Shown piece after piece: positions 35,090 through 44,900 of a stretch of DNA of 64,000 nucleotides. The stretch is from positions 1,364,001 through 1,428,000 of the forward strand of contig NZ_CP109090.1 in the NCBI RefSeq assembly GCF_035917575.1, written 5' to 3'. A model generated the notes under the pieces. It saw only the letters and a program-made list of their open reading frames with translations, did not search any database and had not been told where the DNA came from. Both the position numbers and the translations under genes were made by a program. The DNA is from Streptomyces sp. NBC_01788 (GTDB taxonomy: Bacteria > Actinomycetota > Actinomycetes > Streptomycetales > Streptomycetaceae). Within the stretch, counting starts at the first letter, position 1. Every line of letters starts with the position of its first letter.

Positions 35090-35319
35090 ACAAGAACGAG
35101 CTCGACCCGTCCTGGGTCGAGTCCCAGCTGCGCGACGCCCAGTGGCAGACCAGTAGCAGCGGCGGCCAGACCTGCGTCCAGGTCGCCTTCCTCGACCAGG
35201 GCATCGTGGCCCTGCGCGACTCGAAGAACATCGGTAAGGTCCCGCCGCACTTGTTCACCGACGCCGAATACGACGCGTTCATCGGCGGCATCCTCCGCGG
35301 CGAACTCCGGCGCAACTGA
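35086..35319 (+). CDS. DUF397 protein
   Basis: A 77-residue DUF397 protein with the family pattern WQTSSSGGQTCVQVAFLDQG followed by VALRDSKN and a final 'FTDAEYDAFIGGILRGEL'. Small proteins of this family act with the neighbouring XRE/DUF5753 regulator, probably through direct binding. It is coupled to that gene by ATGA. A longer frame reaching upstream overlaps the regulator and is not used. Confidence 0.95.
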   Translation: MNKNELDPSWVESQLRDAQWQTSSSGGQTCVQVAFLDQGIVALRDSKNIGKVPPHLFTDAEYDAFIGGILRGELRRN

Positions 35320-35337
35320 TCTGCATCGCTCCTGACT

Positions 35338-35366
35338 GCCGGCCAGCGCAAACCGGGCTGGCCGGC
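35338..35366. terminator. Convergent terminator hairpin
   Basis: A perfect 10-base inverted repeat (GCCGGCCAGC at 35338-35347 with GCTGGCCGGC at 35357-35366) lies between the DUF397 gene and the convergent Mrr-like remnant, so it can serve both strands. No T tract follows, as is usual in Streptomyces. Confidence 0.65.
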
Positions 35367-36095
35367 TACGCCGGGGAGTGCTGTTCGTCGACGACGGCGT
35401 AGAGGTGCTCGCCATGTGCCCAGCGCTTGAGCTCCGGCCGTCCGATGAGGGCGATGTCGTGCCGCTCGGCGAACTCGGTTGCGGGCTTGGTGAATCCGTT
35501 GAGAGCGACGATGACGGCGACGTCGGCACCGTGCTCGGGACGCGCGGTGCCGTTGCACTTCTGCACCGCCCCGGACCCGACCGGCGCGGTGTATTGCTTG
35601 CATTGCGCAACGATCTTGCGGCCGTCTACATCCCAGGCCACGACGTCCGCCCCCAAGTCTCCGGAGCCGCCGACCCGGCGGGCCCGTACGAACCCGTCCC
35701 GGGCGAGCAGGTCGGCGCACGCCTGCTCGAAGCCGTTCGCGCTCATCGCGGTGAGCTGTTTCATCCGGAGACGCATCGGCGACCGGCGCGGTGGCGTGCT
35801 CCTCCTCCACGTCTTCGGTGTCGCTGTAGGCGACGACAACGTAGCCGCCTCGGTCAGAGAAGACCACGAAGCACAGCAGCACCAGGGTGCCCAGGATGAT
35901 CAGCGCGAACCACCAGGGATGCCCCATGAGCCATCCCCGGACGTCCTCCGTGAACCAGCCACCCACATCGTCACGCAGCCAGGGCCACGCGTCCTCAGTC
36001 AGCGACTGCCAGGCGACCTTGGCGATGGCCAAGCCGAGGATCAACCAGAGGGTGACCTTCAACACCGGGTCCAGCGACCCGTCCTCGTCGAACAA
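35366..36095 (-). pseudogene. Membrane-anchored Mrr-like restriction endonuclease, frameshifted
   Basis: Reading leftward from a TTG at 36095 (AAGGGGG upstream) the first frame gives two hydrophobic helices (LKVTLWLILGLAIAKVAWQS and WWFALIILGTLVLLCFVVF) and ends sensibly around HATAPVAD. The Mrr-type nuclease domain continues in a different frame: QLTAMSANGFEQACADLLAR, GGSGDLGADVVAWDVDGRKI, VAQCKQYTA (the D...QxK core) and a stop at 35366. One indel near 35770 separates them. The restored protein would have about 240 residues, a membrane-tethered nuclease of the type seen in Actinobacteria. The nuclease half alone is still an open frame and might be expressed. Confidence 0.65.
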
Positions 36096-36141
36096 CGTTC
36101 CCCCTTCTCTACCCTGACCTGGCCTCTCGGCGACCCCCGCG

Positions 36142-36546
36142 CTATGCGGTCCGTCGCACTGATGTCCTGCGTGGCCTGTGGGCGGGCAGGCGAAGCAGGG
36201 TGTGCAGCGGGACTCCGTCTTCGGCCCACTGCCGTAGCCGTTCGCGGTCAACCCAGTGGATGTGGTGCCGCTCGCCCCATGCCTTGGCATCGCGGGTGAA
36301 GCCGCCGTTGGTGACCACGACCCGCGACATCGGCTTTGTGGACCGGGCCGGCGGTCCCTTTGACCTGGTACATCACCTTCGAGTCGACTCCGCCGCCGAC
36401 GGTGGTGTGCTTGGCCTGCAGCACGATTCGCCGACGCTGGGCATGGCGGCCGATGACGTCGGCCGCCTGATCGCCAGCCTGCCCGACCTGCTGCGCCGAC
36501 CAGCCGTCACGTGCCCCGGCCTTGGGCCTCACCGCAGACACGCTGG
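36142..36546 (-). pseudogene. C-terminal fragment of a second Mrr-like endonuclease
   Basis: Leftward from the IS701 boundary the frame reads QAADVIGRHAQRRRIVLQAK and HTTVGGGVDSKVMYQVKGTA, including the QAK active-site strand. Near 36320 the sense changes frame to SRVVVTNGGFTRDAKAWGER and WVDRERLRQWAEDGVPLHTL. The upstream half of the gene is missing at the IS701 end (36547), so the insertion probably truncated it. It is therefore damaged twice, by insertion and by an indel. Confidence 0.6.
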
Positions 36547-36550
36547 CTAG

Positions 36551-36569
36551 TAGTGCTCGGTCAGGTTCG
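36551..36569 (+). repeat. IS701 left inverted repeat
   Basis: Terminal repeat of the IS701-like element, starting directly after CTAG. It matches the complement of 37974-37992 at 14 of 19 positions. Confidence 0.75.
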
Positions 36570-37927
36570 TATTGGGGTGGGTATGTCGCGGTGGCAGGTG
36601 GGGCAGGCGCCGGTCCAGGTCGCAAGGAGTGCCTGGAGCTCGCGGACGACTTGGTAGAGGCTCAGGCCGGCGCCGCGTCTTTTGGGGCCCGGGTCAGTCG
36701 TTGCAGGGTGCAGAAGGCGTGGGCGACGGAGACGAGGGTGACGTGGTGGTGCCAGCCGTTCCAGGTGCGGCCCTCGAAGTGGGCAAATCCCAGGGCCTGT
36801 TTCATCTCCCGGTAGTCGTGCTCGATGCGCCAGGGGAGTTTGGCGAGGCGGACCAGTGTGGTCAGGGGCATGCCGGAGGGCAGGTCGGACAGCCAGTACT
36901 GCACCAGCTCGCTCTCGTCGGCGGGCCATTCGGCCGACAGTCAGCACACGGGCAGTTCCGGTCCGTCGGCCATCTGTCGGACCTCGCGTCCGGCGGGCCG
37001 GATGCGCAGGGCCACGAAGCGGGAGTACACCCGCTTGCGGCCCGAGCGGCCGGTGCCGGGCCGGGAGCCCTCCCTCCACTGCACCGGCCTGGTCGCTTTC
37101 CGCCCCGCCGCGATGACCAGCTCCTTCACCGACCGCGGCTTGTCGGGATACTTCGCCACCGGCGGGCGTCCCATCCCCGAGTACGGCTCGGCCACCGGCA
37201 CCGCCTCGGCGGGCTGGGCGCAGAGCGTGGTGGAGATCCCCACCACGTAGTTCAGACCGCGAGCCTGCAGTCCGTGCCGGAAGGCGGCGGCGTCGCCGTA
37301 TCCGGCGTCCGCGATGGCCAGCGGCACTTCGAGTCCCCAGGAGCGGGTCTCATCGAGCATGTCCAGGGCCAGCTGCCACTTCTCCACGTGCCCGACATCG
37401 TCCGGGATGCCGCAGGCGGCACGGCGGGCGATCTTGTCGGCATCGGCCTTCGGCGAGGCGGGATCCCAGGCCTCAGGCAGGAACAGCCGCCAGTCGACCG
37501 CCGCCGAGGCGTGGTCGCAGGCGAGGTGGAGCGAGACGCCGACCTGGCAGTTGGTGACCTTGCCCGCGGTGCCGGTGTACTGCCGCGACACGCATGCCGA
37601 GGCGCTCCCGTCCTTGAGGAACCCGGTGTCGTCGAAGACCAGGGCCTCGGGCCCGATCGCCTCCTACATCCGCCAGGCGAGCTGGGCCCGGATGTGTGCC
37701 GGGTCCCAGGGGCTGGTGGTGATGAAGTTGGCCAGGGCCTGACGATTGCCGCCCTCCCCGAGCCGGGCGGCCATCGGCTCGACCGACTTACGCTGTCCGT
37801 CGGTCAGCAGCCCCCGCAGATAGACCTGCCCCCACCGGCGCTGATCCTTGCGCGCGAACGGCTCGAACACCTCCGCCACGAACGCCTCCAACTCACCACG
37901 CACCGCAGCAATCTCGTCCGGAGTCAC
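36561..37927 (-). pseudogene. IS701-family transposase with two nonsense codons and a frameshift
   Basis: One continuous transposase can be read: MTPDEIAAVRGELEAFVAEV at 37927, a UAG at 37664-37666 (RM-stop-EAIGPEALVFDDTGF, where the first catalytic Asp region lies), then SRQYTGTAGKVTNCQVGVSL and VPLAIADAGYGDAAAF, a UGA at 36941-36943 (LPVC-stop-LSAEWPADES), then KLPWRIEHDYREMKQALGF with the catalytic Glu, and finally a frame change near 36690 into the natural tail (YQVVRELQALLATWTGACP) ending at 36561. The upstream two breaks are in-frame stops, not indels, so this copy is inactivated by mutation. Confidence 0.88.
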
Positions 37928-37973
37928 ACACTCTCAACGCCACACCGGGCCAGCAGGACACGCATCACCCCAG

Positions 37974-37992
37974 CCGACCTGAGCAAGCCCTA
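37974..37992 (-). repeat. IS701 right inverted repeat
   Basis: Terminal repeat of the IS701-like element, directly before CTAG at 37993-37996. It pairs with 36551-36569. Confidence 0.75.
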
Positions 37993-38065
37993 CTAGGCTG
38001 CAGCAAGTGCCCCTCGCGGACTCGCCCCAGTAGCTCGCGAGGAGCAGCGTGCCCCCACTGCCGGA

Positions 38066-38659
38066 TCAGCGCGCCAGATAGAAGACGGCCGCGGCCACAA
38101 TGGTGCCAAGAATCGTGCCTGCGATCACTTGGTTGCGTGTGTGGTCACGCAGTTCGACGCGGGACCAGCCGACGACGATGACCAAGAGGAAACCGAGGGC
38201 CATCCACGGGCCATAGGTCTGCACGAGCATCGCGCAGGCGCCCGCAGATACGGCCTGATGGACAGAGATCTTCCAGGTGAAGGTGATCGCGGTGAGGATC
38301 GCCAGCGTCACCAGCATCGAGACGATGAGGCCGACCATAGTGCGCGGTGCCCCTGCGACGAGCATCAGGACGATGCCGGTGGCTACTGAGAGCAGGATGA
38401 CGGCCATCACGACGAGTCGCGCCGGCTTCGCACCGACGTGTCTGTCACCCCAGTGTCCCTTTCGAATCCCGTACTTGATGAAGGTAATTGGGATGACAGC
38501 CGCGAAAAGGGCACCAACCACTCCCCACGCCACGCCTGTCCATTGCGCTGTGTGCCAACCCACCAGCAGCGTGACGGCGATGATCCAGTTTTTCGGCTCA
38601 AGCCAGTCCGTAATGCGGCGAGCCAGCCGCGACTCGCTGGGGCGAACATCAGTTGTCAT
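38066..38659 (-). CDS. PAP2-like membrane phosphatase
   Basis: A 197-residue protein with about six hydrophobic helices. The end contains ISVHQAVSAG and GWSRVELRDHTRNQVIAG, matching the second and third motifs of type 2 phosphatidic-acid phosphatases (SxxH-like and SRxxxxxHxxxD, with Q in place of the last D). The start ATG 38659 has GAAAGGG upstream and overlaps the previous gene by 11 bases. It probably acts on a lipid phosphate in the membrane; the altered motif residue makes activity uncertain. Confidence 0.7.
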   Translation of the reverse strand: MTTDVRPSESRLARRITDWLEPKNWIIAVTLLVGWHTAQWTGVAWGVVGALFAAVIPITFIKYGIRKGHWGDRHVGAKPARLVVMAVILLSVATGIVLMLVAGAPRTMVGLIVSMLVTLAILTAITFTWKISVHQAVSAGACAMLVQTYGPWMALGFLLVIVVGWSRVELRDHTRNQVIAGTILGTIVAAAVFYLAR

Positions 38660-39848
38660 ATGAGGAGACCCTTTCCGAATCGCCCTGCGCATGGACAATG
38701 GACGGCTGCTCCTGCCGGGAGAATTCCGCGACGACGGGCGAGGAGAGGTATGCACGGGCAACGGTGCGCAACCATGAGAGTTCACTCGCCCTATCCCTCC
38801 CAGTGACACCGAGGGGCGGGAATTCAACTCCCCGCAGGCGTTCCCCACTTCGGGTGCGCTGGACTGCTATGCGCAGCCAGCAGGCTTCCGCGACCGCGTC
38901 AGATTCTTGCTCGTCGACCGCCTCTTGACGGACGAACTTCTGAGCCCTTGCGTATACGTCGACTGACACGTACTCGCGAAGCGCAAGGCAGGCATCCTCA
39001 ATCTCGATGACGCAGCGCTCCAGCCGGAAGGGGATGCGCCTTCTGCGTACGGACGTCGCCAACACCACGTACGGGGCTGCTTCCGTGAGCAGCGCCCACA
39101 GAGGGCGCAGTCGGCGCAGGGTGCTCCACGCCGCAACGTAGTCCACGGCGACGGAGAGAGGGGGCAAGCAGACCCCGAGCGCGATCGACAGGATCGAGGT
39201 CTGCTTGAGCGTCGTGGAGAGAAGGTTCTCCAGGTCTGGGTAGGCGGTGCCGGTGGAGAGGTGACCCGTCACGAAGACGATGCGCTGGAGGGCGTACGCG
39301 CTTCCGAGCAGAGTGCCCAAGCCCAGGAGTCCGAGGCCAGCTTTCCCGAGGAGTGTTCGGCTGTGCCGTACGCCGCCGAGGAACAGCCACGTCGCTACGA
39401 CCATGGCGATGCCGATGTAGAGCGTGAAGACTGCCATGTAGAGGATGGGGAAGAGGGCGCCACGGCCCTCGCCGAGCCGGACCGGCCCTCCCGGCGTCCA
39501 GTTGGCCAAGGCGTAGAAGGTGAACATGAGGGGCAGCGTCACGCCGGCCGCCACCAGTCGGGTGCGGGCCGCCAGGCCCTGCGGTCGGACGACCGCGATG
39601 ACGAAGTCAAGCAGGTAGGCCGCCGAGGTGACGCCGAGCAGGTGCTTCAGCAGCGGGGGCAGCCTGACGTCGGCGCCGATGGCGGCGTTGACTGCGTCCT
39701 TGACCTGCGGCACCTCGAACGTCATGGCAGCGGCGAGTGCTGCCAGGGTCAGCGCCAGGCTTCGCTGCTTGCGGGAGTGCCGGATGGATGGCAATCGCCA
39801 CAGAGCTACTAGCCAGAGGGCGCCGGCGACGATGGTGGATGTGCTCAT
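38649..39848 (-). CDS. MAB_1171c-like multispan membrane protein
   Basis: A 399-residue protein. The first 240 residues hold about seven hydrophobic helices (for example STIVAGALWLVALWRL, TLPLMFTFYALANW, LYMAVFTLYIGIAMVVATWL), and the rest is a soluble helical tail (LRRLRPLWALLTEAAPYVVL at its start). This matches the actinobacterial 'MAB_1171c family putative transporter' group, which is typically encoded beside an XRE regulator and an ImmA/IrrE-type protein, as here with the metallopeptidase stop overlapping the ATG (ATGA). Transport function is unproven. Confidence 0.75.
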   Translation of the reverse strand: MSTSTIVAGALWLVALWRLPSIRHSRKQRSLALTLAALAAAMTFEVPQVKDAVNAAIGADVRLPPLLKHLLGVTSAAYLLDFVIAVVRPQGLAARTRLVAAGVTLPLMFTFYALANWTPGGPVRLGEGRGALFPILYMAVFTLYIGIAMVVATWLFLGGVRHSRTLLGKAGLGLLGLGTLLGSAYALQRIVFVTGHLSTGTAYPDLENLLSTTLKQTSILSIALGVCLPPLSVAVDYVAAWSTLRRLRPLWALLTEAAPYVVLATSVRRRRIPFRLERCVIEIEDACLALREYVSVDVYARAQKFVRQEAVDEQESDAVAEACWLRIAVQRTRSGERLRGVEFPPLGVTGRDRASELSWLRTVARAYLSSPVVAEFSRQEQPSIVHAQGDSERVSSYDN

Positions 39849-40210
39849 GAGCGGCGGTTCCTCCGGGGATGGACCAACGCGTCGTCGAGCCGGGAGGCTG
39901 CGCCGGACCGGCCGCGCTCCCGGCCCGAGTGGGCAAGGTCGTGGAAAAGCTCCCCCAAGCAGGAGGCAGCCATCTCGGCGTCGTACTCGGTCTCGCTGTC
40001 GTAGCTCGTCCGACCGAGAGCGGAGACCACGGCTGAGGGATTGACCCCGTCGGGGAGGACGCCCAGCAGAGACTTGACGACGCTCTCGTTACTTCCGGCA
40101 TGCCCGAGCAGCAGGTGAGCTAGCTCATGACGCACGATCTGTGCGCGGTGCCGTTCACTGGTCGCCGCGACGTGAAAGACGTAGTCCCCGTGGTCGAAAG
40201 AGAGAACCAT
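39845..40210 (-). CDS. ImmA/IrrE-like metallopeptidase, 5'-truncated
   Basis: The zinc motif HELAHLLLGH (HExxH) marks an ImmA/IrrE-type peptidase, which cleaves a repressor in related systems. The ATG at 40210 gives 121 residues, short for the family. The same frame continues sensibly upstream without a good start (RPDRLPETGAVNAPCGMVLS) to about 40248, where an IS1380-type fragment in the opposite direction begins. The 5' end has therefore been lost to a rearrangement and the protein is probably non-functional, although the zinc site is intact. Confidence 0.75.
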   Translation of the reverse strand: MVLSFDHGDYVFHVAATSERHRAQIVRHELAHLLLGHAGSNESVVKSLLGVLPDGVNPSAVVSALGRTSYDSETEYDAEMAASCLGELFHDLAHSGRERGRSGAASRLDDALVHPRRNRRS

Positions 40211-40235
40211 TCCACAGGGAGCGTTGACCGCACCG

Positions 40236-40345
40236 GTCTCAGGCAGCCGATCTGGCCGATGCCACCGGCCTGACCGTCGCCTTCAACGACGTGCTGCGCA
40301 GGCTGCGGCCACGGGGTACCGGACACGCCCCCGGGGCCTTCGACA
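40236..40345 (+). mobile_element. IS1380-type transposase N-terminal scrap
   Basis: A short plus-strand stretch reading LADATGLTVAFNDVLRRLRP followed by RGTGHAPG resembles the N-terminus of IS1380-family transposases (ADxxGLTxAF...LRPRxTGHDPG). Nothing of the catalytic region follows. It marks the breakpoint that truncated the ImmA-like gene. Confidence 0.5.
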
Positions 40346-40522
40346 AGCCCTATCGTCCCAGGTCAGAAGGCACTTTCGTGTTCTCGCCCAAGATCCGGAC
40401 GCCGCTCAAGCGAAACGGCGAGGCTAGTAGACCTTTATCCCGCGAGGAAGGCCGCCGTCGCGAAGGGCGGCGCGCGTCGCGCCGCCAGCGGGCGGGCCTG
40501 GGAACTCACGGCCGTCGGCGCC

Positions 40523-40915
40523 TTGCTACTTCAGCGGTGGGCAGTCATCGCGGAGACGCGCACGGCAACAGTCGGCCACAGCGCCCCGCCCGAGGCCGTC
40601 CACGATGCCCATCACGTTGACCTGGCCACCCGGTCCGGGTTCGAGCAGTTCGTCGAGCTCAAGCAGCGTCCCGAGACCGGTGATGCGGGTGGCTACTCCT
40701 ACACGCTGCCGTTGAAGGCCAAGGGCCTGAAGGCGAAGCAGCTGGCTGACGGCAGTGTGCTGTTCACCGACAAGAAGAACAAGAAGCGGGCTGTCATGCC
40801 CGCGCCGGTGATGTGGGACGCCACCGTCGACGAGCGCTCCGGTGAGCACACCCGCAAGGCCAGGGTCGGCCTGAAGGTGGTGCAGAAGGGCTCGTCCGTC
40901 GCCGCGCCCACCGGA
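40523..40915 (+). pseudogene. RHS protein N-terminal fragment (direct orientation)
   Basis: This frame carries FEQFVELKQRPETGDAGGYS, LPLKAKGLKAKQLADGSVLF, VMPAPVMWDATVDERSGEHT and ARVGLKVVQKGSSV, which is the region typically found a few hundred residues into secreted Streptomyces RHS/YD-repeat proteins, before the LVITPDTGFLADP segment. The match ends at about 40905 and unrelated sequence follows. The next two segments of the same protein lie at 41340-41425 and 41478-41958 but on the other strand, so this is a displaced piece of the RHS gene that resumes at 41961. Confidence 0.75.
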
Positions 40916-41339
40916 CCGGTTCACACCCGGGAGGTCGGATCGGCCAGCCCCCGCCGCGCCCCCGCCGCACACCAAGAGCTCGAGGTGCCATCCGGCGTCA
41001 GACGATGCCGACCGGTGCGGTGGCAACGAGAGGTAAAAGAAACGGCGATGTTGGCCACGTAGTCCGTCCAGCCGGTGCCCGAGGGGCCCGCGGTGAGCAG
41101 CCGGCATCGGCGTCACGCCGATGATGAGCATGCTGCGCGCCCTTGCCCGGTCCGGGCGTCACGACACGGCGGGTCCGACCCCGAGTACAACATCCGCCGC
41201 AGCTACCGCGACCTCGTCCACACCGCCTACCAGAACGCCGCGAGGCGGGGTTGCAGGCCGGCCACTCCGGGCGCGGTACGCGGGCGGAGTACGTCAACGC
41301 CGTACCGGGCGCGGGCGAGCCGGTGCCCGTGCCACCGTC

Positions 41340-41425
41340 TGGGTAACGGTGACCGGGTACTTGGTGTCCGGGTCGGCGAGGAATCCGGTGTCCGGGGTGA
41401 TCACCAGGTCTGCGTCGAGGACCGT
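41340..41425 (-). pseudogene. RHS fragment, inverted (block A)
   Basis: On the minus strand this reads DLVITPDTGFLADPDTKYPV, which in intact RHS proteins directly follows the QKGSSV found at the end of the direct fragment 40523-40915. It is in correct order along the plus strand but inverted in place. Confidence 0.75.
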
Positions 41426-41477
41426 GATGTGGTCGGTGGCGGTGTTGGCTCCGGCGTTGCCGGGCCGCAGGAGCCCG

Positions 41478-41958
41478 GAACCAGCTTCGGCGGGTTCGTG
41501 GCCGCGTTGGCGGAGTTGACGCGCTTCCACTGGGCCACGACCGCTTCGCTCGTGGCTTGGATGCCCATGTGGCCGCGGGTGGTCTTGGCCGAGGCCCACT
41601 CCTGCGTCAGCGCGGTCACATTGGCGTTGATCCAGCCCGCGGGCTGGGTGCTGGTGCACTTGGTGTTGCCGCGGGTCTCGTAGGAGGTGGCCTTCAGGGC
41701 CGTCATGGTCGGACGGTTGGTCCACCGGCTGGAGGTGGAGGCAGCTGGGGAGGACCACACCTCCCACGGGACCGTCGTGCAGTCCTCGTTGGCCGAGTGG
41801 AAGTTCCACAGCGACAGCTTCGCGTCGAGGACCAGCGCGTCCTGGATGGGTGTGGTGTTCCAGGAGATGAAGGTCTGCGCGGTGCGCGGGGTGCCGTCGG
41901 CGTTCTTGGTACCGGGGTTGCCCCAGTCCAGCTCCGTGTCGGACGACTGGTCGACCGT
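41478..41958 (-). pseudogene. RHS fragment, inverted (block B)
   Basis: The minus strand encodes VTVDQSSDTELDWGNPGTKN, SWNTTPIQDALVLDAKLSLW and TALTQEWASAKTTRGHMGIQ, ending with NSANAATNPPKL. In intact proteins this lies between block A and the VNYNYRPRTGTKQ segment that starts the direct RHS body at 41961. Like block A it keeps its relative place but is reversed, so two separate inversions or a replacement event are needed to explain the arrangement. Confidence 0.8.
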
Positions 41959-41960
41959 CA

Positions 41961-44900
41961 CACACGTCAACTACAACTACCGCCCGCGCACCGGCACCAA
42001 GCAGGAGGCCGGCCCCCCGTACTTCTCCTACGGCGGCGACTACGTCGTCAACACCACCACCCCGACCCTGCGGGACACCTTCGTCGACGCCGACGGTGAC
42101 AAGGTCAACGGCACCTTCCAGATCTTCGACTCCACCACCAACGCACAGGTCGGCAACGTCCTGGTGTCCAAGTACGTGCCCTCCGGGGAGGTCGCGTCGG
42201 TGACTGTCCCGGCCGGGGTGCTGGCCGAGGGGAAGACGTACAAGTTCCGTACCAGCCCGTACGACGGCACGCACTACAACACCGGCTGGTCGGCCTGGAA
42301 GACCTTCACGGTCGACACCAAGGCGCCCTCCGCCCCGACGAAGATCGTCTCCACGGACTACCCGTCGGACAAGTGGGTCAAGGGCACCGGCCAGGCCGGC
42401 ACGTTCACGGTCACCCCGCCCGCCGGCGGTGACCACAACTGGCTGGAATGGTCACTGGACAGCGTCACCTGGACCAAGGTGACCACGAGCGGCTCCAGCG
42501 CCAACAAGGCCATCAGCATCGCCCCGCCCAAGGACGGCACCCACACCCTGCAGGTGCGGGCCGTGGACAAGGCGGACAACAAGTCCGAGGCGGCCGAGTA
42601 CACCTTCCACGCAGGCCCCGGCGGCTTCATCCAGCCCAACGACGGCGAACGCACCGCACGCCGGCTCCCCCTCGTCGCAGAAGCCGACGGCACCAAGTAC
42701 AACGCAGTGTCCTTCTCCTGGCGCCGCTCCGAAGCCGACCCGTGGGTGAGGATCCCCGCCAGCCACGTGACCTCCGGCGGCACCCCGCTGACCTCCTGGC
42801 CCGTTTCGCTGACCAACGGCAAGAACGCACAACTGGTCTGGAGCGCCACCGAAACCGTCGACCCCGACGGCTCGGTACAGATCAAGGCCGACTTCACCGG
42901 CCCAGGCAACGCCTCCGGCAGCACCGAGCCGCTGACCGTCGTCGTCGACCGCAACGCCGACGGCGCCGCCGCCCAGGAGGTCGGCCCCGGCACGGTGAAC
43001 ATGCTGACTGGTGACTTCGGCCTGTCGGCCACGGATGCATCGGCGTTTGACATGTCCATCACGCGTACTGCCTCGTCTCGCACACCGGACAAGGGCGCCA
43101 CTCAGGAAGGACAGGCGCCGATCTACGGCAAGGAGTGGGCGTCGGGCACCACCGCCGAGCTGACGAATTCCGAATACTCCCACATCCGCAGGATCTCCGA
43201 CACGGCTGTGGCCGTGGTCGACTCCGATGGTGAGGAGATCCACTTCACCTCGAACGCGGCGAAGACGGGCTGGATTCCAGAGCCGGGTTCCGAGAATCTG
43301 ACCCTCAAGGGCAGCGTGAGTGGCAGCTTTACGCTGTCCGACACCGAGGGCACGGTCACGGAGTTCACCAAGCCCGACCCGGCCGTGCCGACCTGGCAGG
43401 TCTCCAGCACCCTGCTGAACGGGCTGTCCAACTCCACGACCACGGTGATCTCGCAGAAGACCACCTACAACGGCAAGACCGTCGCCCAGCCCAAGTGGGT
43501 CATCGCACCGACCACGGCCACGACCACCGCGGCCTGCGCGTCCGATCCGGCTACCAAGGGCTGCCGGGTGCTGGAGTTCGTGTACGCGACATCCACCACG
43601 GCCACCGACATCTCCTACGGTGACGTGACGGGGCAGGTCAAGGAGATCCGCCTGTGGGCCACCGCGCCCGGGGCCTCCGTGGCCACGTCGAAGTCGGTCC
43701 AGATGTACCTGTACGACGGCAATAGCTGCCTGCGCCAGGCCTGGAACCCGCAGATCAGCCCCTCACTGAAGACCGAGTACGACTACGACACCGCGGGCCG
43801 GGTCACCAAGTTCACCCCGCCCGGCGAACTGCCCTGGACCTTCACCTACGGCAAGGCGGGCAACGCCGCGACCGCCGGTGACGGCATGCTCCTCAGGTCC
43901 ACCCGCGCGGGGCTGAAGCAGGGCACCACCGATGTCGAGGAGGGCACCGCGACCACCAGCATCGTCTACGACGTGCCGCTGACCGGCACCGCCGCCCCGA
44001 ACAAGTTGGGCGCCTCGGATGTGAAGGCATGGGGTCAGCTCGACGCGCCGACGGATGCCACAGCCGTCTTCCCGGCGGACTCCATCCCGACCTCCCACTC
44101 CGGCCCCTCGCTCGGCGCAAGCGCCTACAAGCGGGCCGATGTGTACTACCTCGGGGTTTCCGGCCGCGAGGTCAATTCGGCCACCCCCGGCGGGCACATC
44201 TTCACCACCGAGTACGACCGCTTCGGTAACACCGTCCGTGAACTGTCGGCCGCCAACCGGGCCATCGCCCTCGGCCTGAGCACTGCTGACCGGGACGTCC
44301 AGGCGGACCTGGGCATTACCCAGCTCCCCTCCGCCGAACGCGCCAACCTGCTCGCCACCAGGTCCGTCTACAACGAGGACGGCACCCGCGCGTTGGAGGA
44401 GTTCGGCCCGCTACGTAGGGTCGACCTCACCGAGGATCTCAAGTCCGGCTCTTCGGTGCTCGTTCCGGCCGGAACCTCGGTGACCGCCCGTTCCTGGACA
44501 GTCACCGAGTACGACGCGGGCCGCCCCACCGACGGCACCGCCATCGTCAAGGACCAGGCCACCAAGGCCACCACGGGGGCAGAGGTGCGCGAGCACCCCG
44601 GCGTCATAGGCGAAGCCCGTGCCATTCAGACGGTGTACGACTGGGCCAAGGGCATGCCGGTCCGTACGGTCAAGGACCCGGGTGGGCTCGCGATCACCGA
44701 GACTACCGAGTACGACGCCCAGGGCCGGGTCACCAAGCAGCTCCTTCCCGGTGCCTCCGGCACAGACGCCGCGACGCGTGTGACGACGTACTGGTCCGCC
44801 ACTGGGACCGGCGCCTGCGCCGGCCGCCCGGAGTGGGCCGACCTGGTCTGCTCCACCGGCCCGGCGGGCGCGATCACCGGCGGCGGCTCCCAGCCGTCAC

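Larger units (their letters stand above)
36551..37992 (-). mobile_element. IS701-family insertion sequence
   Basis: A 1442-base element containing an IS701-like transposase frame on the minus strand. Its ends are imperfect inverted repeats (36551-36569 and 37974-37992, 14 of 19 positions matching: TAGTGCTCGGTCAGGTTCG against TAGGGCTTGCTCAGGTCGG). Both ends are bordered by CTAG (36547-36550 and 37993-37996), consistent with a 4-base target duplication as known for this family. The left end cuts into an Mrr-like gene fragment. The transposase is dead (see separate entry), so the copy is probably immobile unless helped in trans. Confidence 0.85.

Noticed and set aside
41294..42436. A 380-codon minus-strand protein across the RHS start
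   Set aside because: Only its last part (LVITPDTGF...) is protein-like and belongs to the inverted RHS block; the rest is a shadow of the plus-strand RHS body.
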